NCBI RefSeq assembly: GCF_000381025.1
Contig: NZ_KB905821.1
Coordinates: 1 to 64,000 of the forward strand
Origin: Streptomyces sulphureus DSM 40104
GTDB taxonomy: Bacteria > Actinomycetota > Actinomycetes > Streptomycetales > Streptomycetaceae
DNA: 64,000 nt
Direction: 5' to 3'
In this document: one piece after another, positions 29,061-38,000 of the stretch
How positions within the stretch are numbered: position 1 is the stretch's first letter
How the letters are laid out: every line of letters begins with the position of its first letter
Made by a program: the position numbers and the translations under genes
The notes under the pieces: generated by a model
The model's database searches: none
The model's input: the letters and a program-made list of their open reading frames with translations, nothing else
Told to the model about the DNA's origin: nothing

Positions 29061-29792
29061 TCAGCCGCCGAGCCGGGCGCCCGGGCGGCGCTCGGTCCGC
29101 GGGGTGTCCTTGGCCGAGAGGGCCTGCGTGGCGATCACCGCCGCCTGCACCCGGCGCTCCACGCCGAGCTTGGCGAGGAGCCGCGAGATGTGGTTCTTGA
29201 CCGTCTTCTCCGCCAGGTAGAGGCGGGCGCCGATCTCCCGGTTGGTGAGGCCGTCGCCGATGAGCTGGAGGATCTCCCGTTCGCGCTCGGTGAGTCCGGG
29301 CAGCGTCTCCTCCTCGGCGGCCCCGCCGCCCCTGAGCCGCTCCATCAGCCGCGTCGTCGCCCCCGGGTCGAGCATCGACTGGCCCGAGGCGAGCGTGTGG
29401 ACGGCGGTGACGAGGTCGGTGCCGCTGATCTGCTTGAGTACGTAGCCGGAGGCGCCGGCCATGATGGCGTCGAGGAGCGCCTCCTCCTCGTCGAACGAGG
29501 TGAGCATCAGGCAGGCCAACTCGGGGCAGCGGGAGCGGAGTTGGCGGCAGACCTGGACGCCGTCGCCGTCGGGGAGCCGCACGTCGAGGACGGCGACGTC
29601 GGGGCGGAGCGCGGGCACGCGGACGAGGGCCTCGTCCGCGGTGGCCGCCTCGCCGACGACGGTGAGTCCGTCCTCGGCCTCCAGCAGGTCGCGGACGCCC
29701 CGGCGCACCACCTCGTGGTCGTCGAGGAGGAAGACGCCGACGGGCCCTTCCCTGTCCGGCCGCTGCCGGGGCTGCTCCTGCTGGGCCGACAT
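29061..29792 (-). CDS. DosR/DevR-type (OsdR-like) response regulator
   Basis: 243 residues. Receiver domain: VFLLDDHEVVRRGVRDLLEAE with acidic pair at 24-25, phospho-acceptor Asp70 in VAVLDVRLPDGDG, LTSFDEEEALLDAIMAGASGYVLKQI. A LuxR/NarL HTH covers about 165-225 (LTEREREILQLIGDGLTNRE..EKTVKNHISRLLAKLGVERRVQAAV). The sequence closely follows mycobacterial DosR and Streptomyces OsdR, which switch on dormancy, hypoxia and nitrate-reductase genes when activated by a heme kinase. The N-terminal ~16 residues are an extra polar extension. A DosR-box-like site lies 68 nt upstream, so autoregulation is likely. Its probable kinase is encoded 11 kb away at 40833-42560. Confidence 0.9.
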   Translation of the reverse strand: MSAQQEQPRQRPDREGPVGVFLLDDHEVVRRGVRDLLEAEDGLTVVGEAATADEALVRVPALRPDVAVLDVRLPDGDGVQVCRQLRSRCPELACLMLTSFDEEEALLDAIMAGASGYVLKQISGTDLVTAVHTLASGQSMLDPGATTRLMERLRGGGAAEEETLPGLTEREREILQLIGDGLTNREIGARLYLAEKTVKNHISRLLAKLGVERRVQAAVIATQALSAKDTPRTERRPGARLGG

Positions 29793-29859
29793 CGCTGCCC
29801 TCCTGCCTGGTACGTCGAGTGCGTACCATCATTCTCCTCGCGCGTCCCCGGGGTCGACA

Positions 29860-29873
29860 GGGCCGTTCGGCCC
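29860..29873 (-). promoter_or_regulatory. DosR/OsdR-box-like site upstream of the response regulator
   Basis: GGGCCGTTCGGCCC, a perfect palindrome, 68 nt upstream of the regulator start. It fits the motif GGGCC-N4-GNCCC shared with four other sites in the island. Because it also lies just after the PPOX gene, a terminator role is an alternative. Confidence 0.5.
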
Positions 29874-29897
29874 GGGTCGAGGAGGCCGGGTGGCACG

Positions 29898-30341
29898 TCA
29901 GCCGAAGCGGAGCCCGGTGAGGTAGTCGATGCTGATGCGGACGACCTGGTCCATCCGGCCGCCCACCCACGGGTGCAGCATCTCGCCGTAGCGCCGCTGT
30001 GCCTCGGCGTCCCGCACGAGTGTCGCGACGCCCGTGACCGTCACGCTCCAGCCGCAGCGGCGCACCAGGTCGACCTCGTCGGCTTGGTAGGCGACGACCG
30101 CGCCGTCCTGTGCCGAGCCGAGAAGCGCGGCGCCGGCGTGGGTGCGGATCACCACGTCCTCGTCGACGACGACGTGGTTCACCAACCGGACGGCGGGCAG
30201 GGCCTGGTGACTGAAGAGGACGCGCCCGATCGGCACGCTGTCCAGGAGCGCGAGCGCCTCGGGCCGCGGCAGCTCGCTGGGGGACGGCTTCCGTACGAGG
30301 CCGGACTGCGGGGCTGTCCGCCGGCCGGTGGTCTCGGTCAT
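29898..30341 (-). CDS. Pyridoxamine 5'-phosphate oxidase-fold (flavin-binding) protein
   Basis: 147 residues from the ATG at 30341, which has GGGGAG 8 nt upstream. The PPOX split-barrel pattern is visible: GRVLFSHQALPAVRLVNHVVVDEDVVIRTHAGAALL, then VVAYQADEVD, WSVTVTGVATLV and the end helix. Small proteins of this class bind FMN, F420 or heme-type cofactors and are common in the DosR/OsdR regulons of actinobacteria. The exact cofactor cannot be read. It lies just upstream of the response regulator on the same strand and may be co-transcribed with it. Confidence 0.8.
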   Translation of the reverse strand: MTETTGRRTAPQSGLVRKPSPSELPRPEALALLDSVPIGRVLFSHQALPAVRLVNHVVVDEDVVIRTHAGAALLGSAQDGAVVAYQADEVDLVRRCGWSVTVTGVATLVRDAEAQRRYGEMLHPWVGGRMDQVVRISIDYLTGLRFG

Positions 30342-30513
30342 CGGTCTCACTCCCCATCAACGCCGCTGCGTGCGGCCGCTCGTGTGGCAGGTGCGCCGGA
30401 CGCGGACCTTCGGTACGGCTGGCCCGGGCGCCGTGCGAGGCGGTGGCTGCGCCACGAGGCCGGCCCGGCGGTCGTCCTCCCTCCAGTCAATGCCTGGCAC
30501 CGTGGTGCGGCCA

Positions 30514-30527
30514 GGGCCCAAGGTCCC
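30514..30527 (-). promoter_or_regulatory. DosR/OsdR-box-like site upstream of the PPOX gene
   Basis: GGGCCCAAGGTCCC matches GGGCC-N4-GNCCC and lies about 173 nt upstream of the PPOX-fold gene start. Confidence 0.45.
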
Positions 30528-30714
30528 GAGCCGACGTCCCGCCGACGCCACGAGCTTCGGGACGTGTCGCCGGGCCGTCCGGCCGTGGTCCGGGGGACGG
30601 ACGGGGCGTGGGAGTGCGTGGAGTGGGCCGGCTCGGTCGCAGGCTCGGGAGAGGGGAGACCCGGTCCGGATTCGGGGAAGCCGTCGCAGCCATGGACTCC
30701 GGAGAGCCGTCTCA

Positions 30715-30766
30715 GTCACAGACGCGGGGCAGTCGCCTCGGTCACAGACGCGGGGCAGTCGCCTCG
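30715..30766. repeat. 26-bp perfect tandem repeat (two copies plus degenerate flanks)
   Basis: The unit from 30715 to 30740 (begins GTCACAGACG, ends AGTCGCCTCG) is repeated exactly at 30741-30766. Partial copies flank it: GTCACGGACC follows directly, and CCGTCTCAGTC occurs on both sides. It abuts the 3' end of the SLOG-like gene. Confidence 0.85.
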
Positions 30767-30788
30767 GTCACGGACCAGGACAACCGTC

Positions 30789-31289
30789 TCAGTCCCCTAC
30801 CCCGGGAAGCGAAACCGCGCGGCGTGCGTACCGCGGCCAGTGGACATCGACACGCACCCTGTGCGCTCGTGCGTAGGCGACGAGGTGGGCCGTGGCGTCC
30901 TGCCCGTCGCTGTGGGAGCCGTCCCAGACGGCCACCAGCCGGGCGCAGTTGCGGACGAGGCCCTCGTCGGCCGCGATGCACGCGGCACGGTCGTGCGGGT
31001 CGTAGGAGAGGGGACGGGCGAAGGCCGCGAGCATCAGCAACTCGCCGGCGGCGACGGCGTCCTGGCCGGCGAGCCCCGCCGGACGGCCGCCGAGCCACGG
31101 AAGCGCCACGACGACGGGCAGCCCCACCCGCCGCGCCGCCCGCGCCGCGAGCAGCGGCAGCCCGGCACCCGCCCGTACGACGGCCCCCGCGCACTCCCCC
31201 GCCGATTCCCTGAGCAGCACCGGCAGCTCCCGCGCGAGCCGCCGCAGCGTCCGCGCGGTGAGGTCCGTGTGCCCGACGACACCGATCAC
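30789..31289 (-). CDS. SLOG/Rossmann-like nucleotide-binding domain protein
   Basis: 166 residues from the GTG at 31289, which has a perfect AGGAGG 6 nt upstream; the frame is open further upstream but without plausible sequence. VIGVVGHTDLTARTLRRL resembles the glycine-rich first loop of actinobacterial SLOG-type proteins, and ELLMLAAFARPL with LVAVWDGSHSDGQDATAHLVAYARAHRVRVDV matches their second half (usually AVWDG-GGTADVVAYAR). SLOG proteins bind nucleotides or nucleotide-derived signals. It is shorter than typical members. The upstream DosR-like box and the neighbours place it in a hypoxia regulon; its role there is unknown. Confidence 0.62.
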   Translation of the reverse strand: MIGVVGHTDLTARTLRRLARELPVLLRESAGECAGAVVRAGAGLPLLAARAARRVGLPVVVALPWLGGRPAGLAGQDAVAAGELLMLAAFARPLSYDPHDRAACIAADEGLVRNCARLVAVWDGSHSDGQDATAHLVAYARAHRVRVDVHWPRYARRAVSLPGVGD

Positions 31290-31370
31290 CCTGCGCCTCC
31301 TAGTAGCGCCACGCGGGCGCCTCCGTCCCGGACCGTGTCCAGTGCGGGCCGCGGAACGCCGTGCAAAAAG

Positions 31371-31384
31371 GGCCGTTGGACCCG
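31371..31384 (-). promoter_or_regulatory. DosR/OsdR-box-like site upstream of the SLOG-like gene
   Basis: GGGCCGTTGGACCC, 82 nt upstream of the GTG at 31289 and between the small ORF and the SLOG-like gene. Reads GGGTCCAACGGCCC on the coding strand. A short A-run (31366-31370) adjoins it. Confidence 0.55.
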
Positions 31385-31443
31385 GGGGCGACGGTACCCA
31401 ACCGGGGCCGCATTGCCGCTCCACGGGCATCGGCCGACGGAGT

Positions 31444-31605
31444 TCAGCGGCCTCGCGGACGCCTGCCCGACGCCGGTGCGCCGGCCTCGGCGGAGACGGG
31501 AGGCGGCGTGCCGGGCCGTTCGGCACGGGCGATCCGGGCGACCGCGCGGGCCGCGCACCTGCGCGAGACCAGATACGGCCGCACCAGGACCTCACTAGCA
31601 CTCAT
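31444..31605 (-). CDS. Small basic protein of 53 residues, unknown function
   Basis: ATG at 31605 with GGAGGGA 6-8 nt upstream, 53 codons, TGA at 31446-31444. The product begins MSASEVLVRPYLVSRRCAAR and continues with alternating Ala/Arg (AVARIARAER), then a Pro/Gly-rich end. The strong ribosome binding site and a DosR-box-like site 98 nt upstream support real expression, and it lies in line with the SLOG-like gene 154 nt downstream. I do not recognise it. Small basic ORFs can arise by chance in DNA this GC-rich. Confidence 0.5.
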   Translation of the reverse strand: MSASEVLVRPYLVSRRCAARAVARIARAERPGTPPPVSAEAGAPASGRRPRGR

Positions 31606-31919
31606 CGGTCTCCCTCCGCTTTCTCACTCCCGGGCGGCGTCCGTACCTCCCGCCCCCGCCTCGACGCGCACGACGGTAACCCGCTTGGGCAGGCCGGGCG
31701 TTGGGCCTCCCGGCCCGTTCCGGTGACTGGTGTGCCCCCCTTCCAGCGAGTCGGCCCGGCCACAGGCGTGGCACCGCAGGGCCGAGCCTTCCCGCCCCCA
31801 TCCGACGCACGCTCCCAGTGTCACGCGGCCAGGTGCAGGGACGACGGTCGCCGCAGCCGTTGATGGGTGCCCGGCAGCAAACGCCGTGCGCGGCGGGTGC
31901 GGCTTGGGCCCAACGTCCT
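31606..31919. other. Region between narI and the small ORF
   Basis: No gene is seen. It contains the box-like site at 31703, the 10-bp palindrome TTGGGCCCAA at 31904-31913 and, straddling the narI stop, a small ACGTCC/GGACGT hairpin (31913-31931) that may help end the nar transcript. Confidence 0.45.
31703..31716 (-). promoter_or_regulatory. DosR/OsdR-box-like site upstream of the 53-residue ORF
   Basis: GGGCCTCCCGGCCC fits GGGCC-N4-GNCCC and lies 98 nt upstream of the small ORF start. Confidence 0.4.
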
Positions 31920-32669
31920 TCAGACGGACGTCGATCGGCGGGCCTCTCGGCGCGGTGCACGGCGCCGGTAGACGAGGTAGGGACGCGTCAGGTAGCCGAG
32001 CGGGACGCTCCACACGTGGACGAGCCGGGTGAACGGCCAGGCCGCGAAGAGCAGCACGGCGGTGAGGGCGTGGAGTTGGAAGAGGAGCGGGGCGCCGGCC
32101 ATCGCCTCGGGGTGCGGCTGGAGCCCGAAGAGGCCACGGAACCAGACGGAGACGGTGGAGCGGTAGTCGTACCCGCCGCCCGCCACGTTGTGCGCGGCGG
32201 TGGCGGTGAGGCCGAGGACGACCACGAGGGAGAGCAGCGGGAAGAGGACACGGTCGGAGGTGTCGGTGGTGCGCCGCACCCGCGGCGTCAGCAGCCGCCT
32301 GGCGCAGAGCATGCCGAGGCCCAGCACCATCGCCCCGCCGGCGAGCGCGCCGAGTCCGACGGAGAGCAGGTGGTACGTCTCCTCGTCGATGCCGGCCGCC
32401 GCCGTCCAGGCGGCGGGTACGAGCAGTCCGACGACGTGCCCGCCGATCACCGCGAAGGCGCCGAGGTGGAAGAGCGGACCCGCCCACCTCAGCCATCGGT
32501 GTTCGAGGAGCTGGCTGGTGCGCGAGGTCCACCCGAACTGGTCGTGGCGGTACCGCCAGAGGTGCCCGCCGAGGCAGACGGCGAGGCACAGGTAGGGCAC
32601 GACGACCCACAGCAGCAGGTCCGGCGCTCCGTGCGCGGCGGCGAGGTCGAGGGTCCGGCTCAGCGCCAT
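31920..32669 (-). CDS. narI: Respiratory nitrate reductase gamma subunit (cytochrome b)
   Basis: 249 residues, five transmembrane helices. The four heme-b ligands of E. coli NarI are all matched by spacing: His68 and His78 (FHLGAFAVIGGH, 10 apart) and His200 and His218 (LHALTAVLLFAAW..RLVH, 18 apart). NarI oxidises menaquinol and passes electrons to the NarH Fe-S chain. ATG at 32669 overlaps the narJ end by 10 nt, so the longer frame running back through narJ is not used. The Arg-rich C-terminal tail faces the cytoplasm. Confidence 0.95.
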   Translation of the reverse strand: MALSRTLDLAAAHGAPDLLLWVVVPYLCLAVCLGGHLWRYRHDQFGWTSRTSQLLEHRWLRWAGPLFHLGAFAVIGGHVVGLLVPAAWTAAAGIDEETYHLLSVGLGALAGGAMVLGLGMLCARRLLTPRVRRTTDTSDRVLFPLLSLVVVLGLTATAAHNVAGGGYDYRSTVSVWFRGLFGLQPHPEAMAGAPLLFQLHALTAVLLFAAWPFTRLVHVWSVPLGYLTRPYLVYRRRAPRREARRSTSV

Positions 32670-33412
32670 GTCGGCCCCCCGAACGCGGCCGGCACCTCGG
32701 GGTCGAACCCGGCTGCCGCGGCGGCGAGTCGGGCGGCGTCGGGCGCCTCGTCCTCGGCGTCCGGCGCGTATCCGACCTCCTCGACGGGCGGCCCCTCGGC
32801 GACGAGGGCCGCGACGGCGCGGCGGTCGGCCTCGCTCTGCGGGGGCAGCAGCGTGCGGAGGGCGGCGAGGACGTGCCGGTAGGGCGAGTCCGCGTCGTCG
32901 AGGGCCTGGTGGATCAGGTCGATCCCGCGGCGGTGCGCACGCAGCGGGGCCTCCCCCGCCCGCGGCCCGGCGAGCGCGGCGAACTCCAACGCGACGGGCA
33001 GGTGATCGGGGAGTTCGTCGGCGGGCGGCTCCCAGCCGTGCGCGCGGTACCGCTGGGCGACGGCGAGCAGCGCCGCGCCCCGGCGGCGGGTGTCGCCGTG
33101 CAGGTAGTAGGTGAGGTGGAGGCTGCTCTTGCGGCGCAGGTCGAAGAGGTCGACGTAGTGCCGCTCCAGCTCCTCGGGCGGGCGGTCGGCGAACCACTCG
33201 ACGAACTCCTGGAGTGCACCGCGCACCGCACCGGCGCGCAACCCCCGTACGACCTCGGTCAACTCCGCGCGTGCGCCGACGAGTTCCGTGTCCGGGTAGC
33301 CCAGCAGCAGGGAGAGCAGCCGCAGTTGCAGCGACCGCTCGGCCGCCTGCACGGGACTGAGCTGCGGGACCCGGCCGGCGGCCCGGCGTACACGGACGGG
33401 CAGCGGTGACAT
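32660..33412 (-). CDS. narJ: Nitrate reductase assembly chaperone NarJ
   Basis: 250 residues from ATG 33412, with GGAGG 6 nt upstream (the TTG one codon earlier is less likely). All-helical TorD/NarJ fold: LRLLSLLLGYPD near residue 30, then ERHYVDLFDLRRKSSLHLTYYLHGDTRRRG, the conserved NarJ core, and DHLPVALEFAA. It helps insert the molybdenum cofactor into NarG and is not part of the final enzyme. Overlaps narI; 94 nt after narH. The acidic Ala-rich C-terminus (about 215-240) is typical of actinobacterial NarJ. Confidence 0.95.
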   Translation of the reverse strand: MSPLPVRVRRAAGRVPQLSPVQAAERSLQLRLLSLLLGYPDTELVGARAELTEVVRGLRAGAVRGALQEFVEWFADRPPEELERHYVDLFDLRRKSSLHLTYYLHGDTRRRGAALLAVAQRYRAHGWEPPADELPDHLPVALEFAALAGPRAGEAPLRAHRRGIDLIHQALDDADSPYRHVLAALRTLLPPQSEADRRAVAALVAEGPPVEEVGYAPDAEDEAPDAARLAAAAAGFDPEVPAAFGGPTWR

Positions 33413-33506
33413 CAACGACCTCCAGCGGTACGGGGGTTGCCCCCACGGCGCGGACGCACCGAAGCGGCGTCCGCGGTGGCACGGGCGGGGACGGTGGGGC
33501 GGGCGG

Positions 33507-35045
33507 TCATCGCCGCCCGCCGGCGTCGTCGCGGCACCGCACCCGGGGCATCCCCAGGTGCACCCGTCCCCCTCCGTGCTGCGGCTGTTCCTCCTCGGCG
33601 ACGGGGCAGCCCGTCTCCGCGAGGACGGCCGCGTCCTCCTGATGGGCGGCAGGGACGACGAAGCGGTCCCGGTACTCGGCGAGCGCCAGCAACCGGTGCA
33701 GCTCGCGCGCCTGCACGGGCGAGAGCCCGACCGCGGCGAGGCCCTCGTCCTCCTCCGGGTCCGCCGATTCGGGGGTGTTCAGGCTGCGTTGGCGCATGTA
33801 GCTGCGGAGCGCGGTGAGCTTCATCAGGGTTCCGGCGACGACGTCCGTGTCGCCCGCGGTGAAGAGCTGCGCGAGGTACTCCAGCGGGGTACGGAGCTGG
33901 GTGACGGCGGCGAAGACGTGGTCGGGGTCGCCGGGGTCGCCGCCGGCGGCGGCCGTGGCGTCGAGCACGGGCGAGAGCGGCGGGACGTACCAGACCATGG
34001 GCAGCGTCCGGTACTCCGGGTGCAGCGGCAGCGCGACGCGGTGCCGGGAGATGAGGGCGTGGACGGGCGAGCGGCGCGCGGCGTCGAGCCAGTCCTCGGG
34101 GATGCCCGACTCCCTTGCCGCCGCGCGCACTTCGGGGTCCTCGGGGTCGAGCAGGAGGTCCCGCTGCGCGTCGAGCAGCTCCGGTTCGGGGACCGCCGCG
34201 GCCTCGCCGACGCGGTCGGCGTCGTAGAGGACGACGCCGAGGTAGCGCAGCCGTCCCACGCAGGTCTCCGCGCAGACCGTCGGCTGCCCGGCCTCCAGCC
34301 GCGGGAAGCAGAACGTGCACTTCTCGGCCTTGCCGGTGCGGTGGTTGACGTAGACCTTCTTGTACGGACACGCGGAGACGCACATCCGCCAGCCCCTGCA
34401 CCGGTCCTGGTCGACGAGGACGACGCCGTCCTCCACCCGCTTGTAGAGCGCGCCCGACGGGCAGGCGGCGACGCAGGCGGGGTTGAGGCAGTGCTCGCAG
34501 ATGCGCGGGAGGTGGAGGAGGAACGCCTCCTCGAACTCGAACCGCACCTGCTCTCCCAGCCCGCCTTGCAGGTTGGGGTCGGCGGCGGCGTGCTCGGGTG
34601 CGCCGCCGAGGCCGTCCTCCCAGTTGGCGCCCCAACGTACCGACGTGGGCTCGCCGGTGAGCTGGGAGCGCGGCCGGGCGACCGGGGTGTCGGTGCCCGC
34701 CGGGGCCGTGACGAGGGTGTCGTAGTCGTAGGTGAGGGGCTCGTAGTAGTCGTCGAGCGCGGGCAGGTCGGGGTTGGCGAAGAGGCCGAGGAGCCGGCGG
34801 AGCCGGCCGCCGCCGCGCAGCACGAGGCGGCCGCGCCGGTCGAGCGCCCACCCTCCGCGGTGCCTGTCCTGGTCCTCCCAGCGGCGCGGGAAACCCAACC
34901 CGGGGCGGCTCTCGACGTTGTTGAACCAGGCGTACTCGACTCCGGCCCTGTTGGTCCACGTCTGCTTGCAGGTGACCGAGCAGGTGTGGCAGCCGATGCA
35001 CTTGTCGAGGTTCATCACCATGGCGATCTGTGCGAGGACTCGCAT
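33507..35045 (-). CDS. narH: Respiratory nitrate reductase beta subunit (Fe-S protein)
   Basis: 512 residues, the same length as E. coli NarH. The cluster-binding Cys groups are present: CIGCHTCSVTCK at residue 16, CEHCLNPACVAACP, CRGWRMCVSACP (Trp replaces one Cys, as in the 3Fe-4S cluster of all NarH) and CTFCFPR/CAETC. It carries electrons from NarI to NarG on the cytoplasmic side of the membrane. The ATG shares one base with the narG stop (TGATG). The Arg/Leu-rich stretch near 65-85 is a variable insertion. Confidence 0.97.
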   Translation of the reverse strand: MRVLAQIAMVMNLDKCIGCHTCSVTCKQTWTNRAGVEYAWFNNVESRPGLGFPRRWEDQDRHRGGWALDRRGRLVLRGGGRLRRLLGLFANPDLPALDDYYEPLTYDYDTLVTAPAGTDTPVARPRSQLTGEPTSVRWGANWEDGLGGAPEHAAADPNLQGGLGEQVRFEFEEAFLLHLPRICEHCLNPACVAACPSGALYKRVEDGVVLVDQDRCRGWRMCVSACPYKKVYVNHRTGKAEKCTFCFPRLEAGQPTVCAETCVGRLRYLGVVLYDADRVGEAAAVPEPELLDAQRDLLLDPEDPEVRAAARESGIPEDWLDAARRSPVHALISRHRVALPLHPEYRTLPMVWYVPPLSPVLDATAAAGGDPGDPDHVFAAVTQLRTPLEYLAQLFTAGDTDVVAGTLMKLTALRSYMRQRSLNTPESADPEEDEGLAAVGLSPVQARELHRLLALAEYRDRFVVPAAHQEDAAVLAETGCPVAEEEQPQHGGGRVHLGMPRVRCRDDAGGRR

Positions 35046-38000
35046 CAGTACGTCACCTCCTGGCTGCGCCGCCTGACGATCGTGGTCTCGTCGCGCTGGT
35101 TGCCCGTCGGACCGAGGTAGTTGAACGCGTAGGTGAACTGCGCGTGGCCGCCCGCGAGATGGGTCGGCTTGAGCTGGATGCGGGTGACGGAGTTGTGCGA
35201 ACCGCCGCGTGCGCCGGTGAGTTCGGTCTTGGGGACGTTCACCGTGCGGTCCTTGGCGTGGTACATGTACACCGTCCCCTCCGGCATGCGGTGGGTGACG
35301 ACGGCGCGGGCGACGACGACTCCGTTCCGGTTGTACGTCTCCACCCAGTCGTTGTCCCGGGCGCCGATGCGCTCAGCGTCGGCCGTCGACATCCACAGCA
35401 CGGGGCCGCCGCGCGAGAGCGCCAGCATGAACGCGTTGTCCGCGTACTCCGAGTGGATCGACCACTTCGAGTGCGGCGTGAGGTAGCGCACCCGGACCTC
35501 GGGACGGTCCGAGGGCCCCGGCTCTTCCCGTCCCGGTGGGTCGAGCGGCGGGCGGAAGACGGGCAGTTGCTCGCCGAACTCGGTGAGCCACTCGTGGTCG
35601 ACGAAGAAGTGCTGCCGCCCGGTGAGCGTGTGCCAGGGCTTCTCCCGCTCGACGTTGACGACGAACGGCGAGTAGCGGCGCCCTTCCGTCTCGCTCCCCG
35701 ACCACTCGTAGGAGGTGAGCACCGACTTCGGCCCGCGGCGGGTGTCCTCGAAGGTGACGCGCTCCCCCGTGCGGTCGGAGGCGAGGTCGGCGAGGGGCGT
35801 TCCGGTTCGCCGCTCCAGCGCCCGCAGCCCCTCAGTGGCGAGCCGGCCGTTGGTCGCGCCGGAGAGCGCGAGGATCGCATCGCAGACCTGGTCGGCGCGG
35901 TCGAGCGAGACGGCGCCCGCCGCGGGCCCGTCGGCGATCCTGCCGCTGCGCTCGGCGAGTTCGGCGAGCGCGCGCTCCGGGTGGACGGTGACGCCCTTCG
36001 TGGTGGTACCGAGGCGCTCCAGGAGCGGCCCGACGGCACGCATCCGCGCGCCGACGGCGGCGTAATCGCGCTCGACGGCGACGAGCCGCGGCATCGTGCG
36101 CCCCGGCACGGGCCGGCGGCCGGCGGTCTTCCAGTCGTCCACCCGGCCGCCGGGCTGGGCGAGTTCGTCCGGGGTGTCGTGCTGGAGCGGCACCGGTACG
36201 ACGTCGGTCCGGGTGCCGAGCCGATCGCGGGCGAGCGCCGAGAACCGGTCGGCGAGAGCCTGGAACGCGTCGTGGTCGGTGCGCGCCTGCCACGGCGGCG
36301 GGATCGCCGGCGCGAAGGCGTGCACGAAGGGGTGCATGTCGGTGCTGGAGAGGTCGTCCTTCTCGTACCAGGTGGCCGCGGGGAGGACGACGTCGGAGTA
36401 GAGCCCGGTGGAGGTCATCCGGAAATCGAGCGTGACGAGGAGGTCCAACTTCCCCTCGGGGGCCTGCTCGTGCCAGACGACCTCGCGCGGACGTTCCTCG
36501 GGGGCGGCCTCAGCGGAGCGCACCTGTGCGTCGGTGCCGAGCAGATGGCGGAGGAAGTACTCGTTCCCCTTCGCGGAGGACCCGAGCAGGTTCGCCCGCC
36601 AGACGGTGAGGACCCGGGGATAGTTCGCCGGCGCGTCCGGGTCCTCCGCGGCGAACCGCAGCCTGCCGGCGGCCAGTTCGTCGACGACGTGGTCGGCGAC
36701 CGGGCGTCCGGCGGCTGCCGCCTCGTCCGCGAGGTCGAGCGGGTTGCGGTCGAAGCCCGGGTGCCCGGGCGTCCAGCCGAGCCGGACCGCCTGCGCCAGG
36801 CAGTCGGCGACGGTGCGCCCGGCGAACCGCCCGTCGCCCAGCGGCGAGGCCAGCTCCTGCGGGCTGCGGCTCTCGTACCGCCACTGGTCGGTGTGGAGGT
36901 ACCAGTACGAGGTGCCGGCCATGTGCCGCGGTGGCCTCGCCCAGTCGAGGCCGAAAGCGAGGTGCTGGAAACCGGTGAGCGGCCGCACTTTCTCCTGCCC
37001 GACGTAGTGCGCCCAGCCGCCGCCGTTGACGCCCTGGCAGCCGGTCATCGTCACCAGCGCGAGGAAGGCGCGGTAGACGGTGTCCGAGTGGAACCAGTGG
37101 TTGGTGCCTGCGCCGAGCAGGATCATCGACCGCCCGCGGGTGCGCTCCGCGTTCCGCGCGAACTCCCTTGCTATGCGCGCCGCCTGACCGGCGGGGACCG
37201 AGGTGCGGTGCTCCTGCCAGGCCGGCGTGTACGGCTGCGTGGCGTCGTCGTAGCCGGACGGCCATTCGCCCGGCAGGCCCGCGCGTGCCACGCCGTACTG
37301 CGCGAGCAGCAGGTCGAAGACGGTCGTCACCAACCGCCCGCCGACCCGGAGCGCCGGTACGCCGCGCCGCAGGACCCTGCCGGCGCCGTCGGGGCTGTCG
37401 AAGCAGGGCAGCGAGACCTCGGCGTGCTCCTCCGCCCGCTGCACCAGGGTGAGTTCGGGCACGGTGTCGCCGAGCCGCAGGTTCCACCGTCCCTCCTCGG
37501 CCCCCCAGCGGAACCCGAGCGAGCCGTCCGGGACGACGGCCTCGCCGGTCCGGGAGTCGAGCAGCACCGTCTTCGACTCGGCGTGCTCCTCTTCCGCCGC
37601 CGTCCCGCCGAGGTCGGCCGCGGTGAGGAAGTGCTCGGGCGCGTACGTGCCGTCGGCCCGCTCGCCGAGCGTGACGAGGAACGGCGCATCGGTGTACTTG
37701 CGCAGGTAGTCGGCGAAGTACGAAACTTCGCGGTCGACGAGGAACTCCCGGAGCACGACATGGCCCATCGCCATCGCCAGCGCCCCGTCGGTCCCCGGAT
37801 GCGGTGCGAGCCACTCGTCGGAGAGCTTGACGTTGTCCGCGAAGTCCGGGCTGACGGCGACGACCTTGGTGCCGTTGTAGCGGACCTCGGTGAGGAAGTG
37901 CGCGTCGGGGGTGCGGGTGACCGGGATGTTGGCGCCCCACATCACGAGGTACCCGGCCGACCACCAGTCGGCGGACTCGGGGACGTCGGTCTGGTCGCCG

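Larger units (their letters stand above)
30342..30788. other. Intergenic region with a control site and short tandem repeats
   Basis: 447 nt without a convincing gene. It contains the GGGCC-N4-GNCCC site at 30514 and the 26-bp tandem repeat at 30715-30766. The rest is GC-rich with no clear hairpin terminator for the SLOG-like gene. Confidence 0.5.

Noticed and set aside
31904..31919. Sixth DosR-like box (GGGCCCAACGTCC) at the end of narI
   Set aside because: The last position mismatches and it lies about 300 nt from the next start, so it was left out of the motif set.
33413..33482. narI reading as a 520-codon protein starting at 33482
   Set aside because: The extra N-terminal part is the narJ region in another frame; the NarI family starts at the ATG at 32669 and its length then matches.
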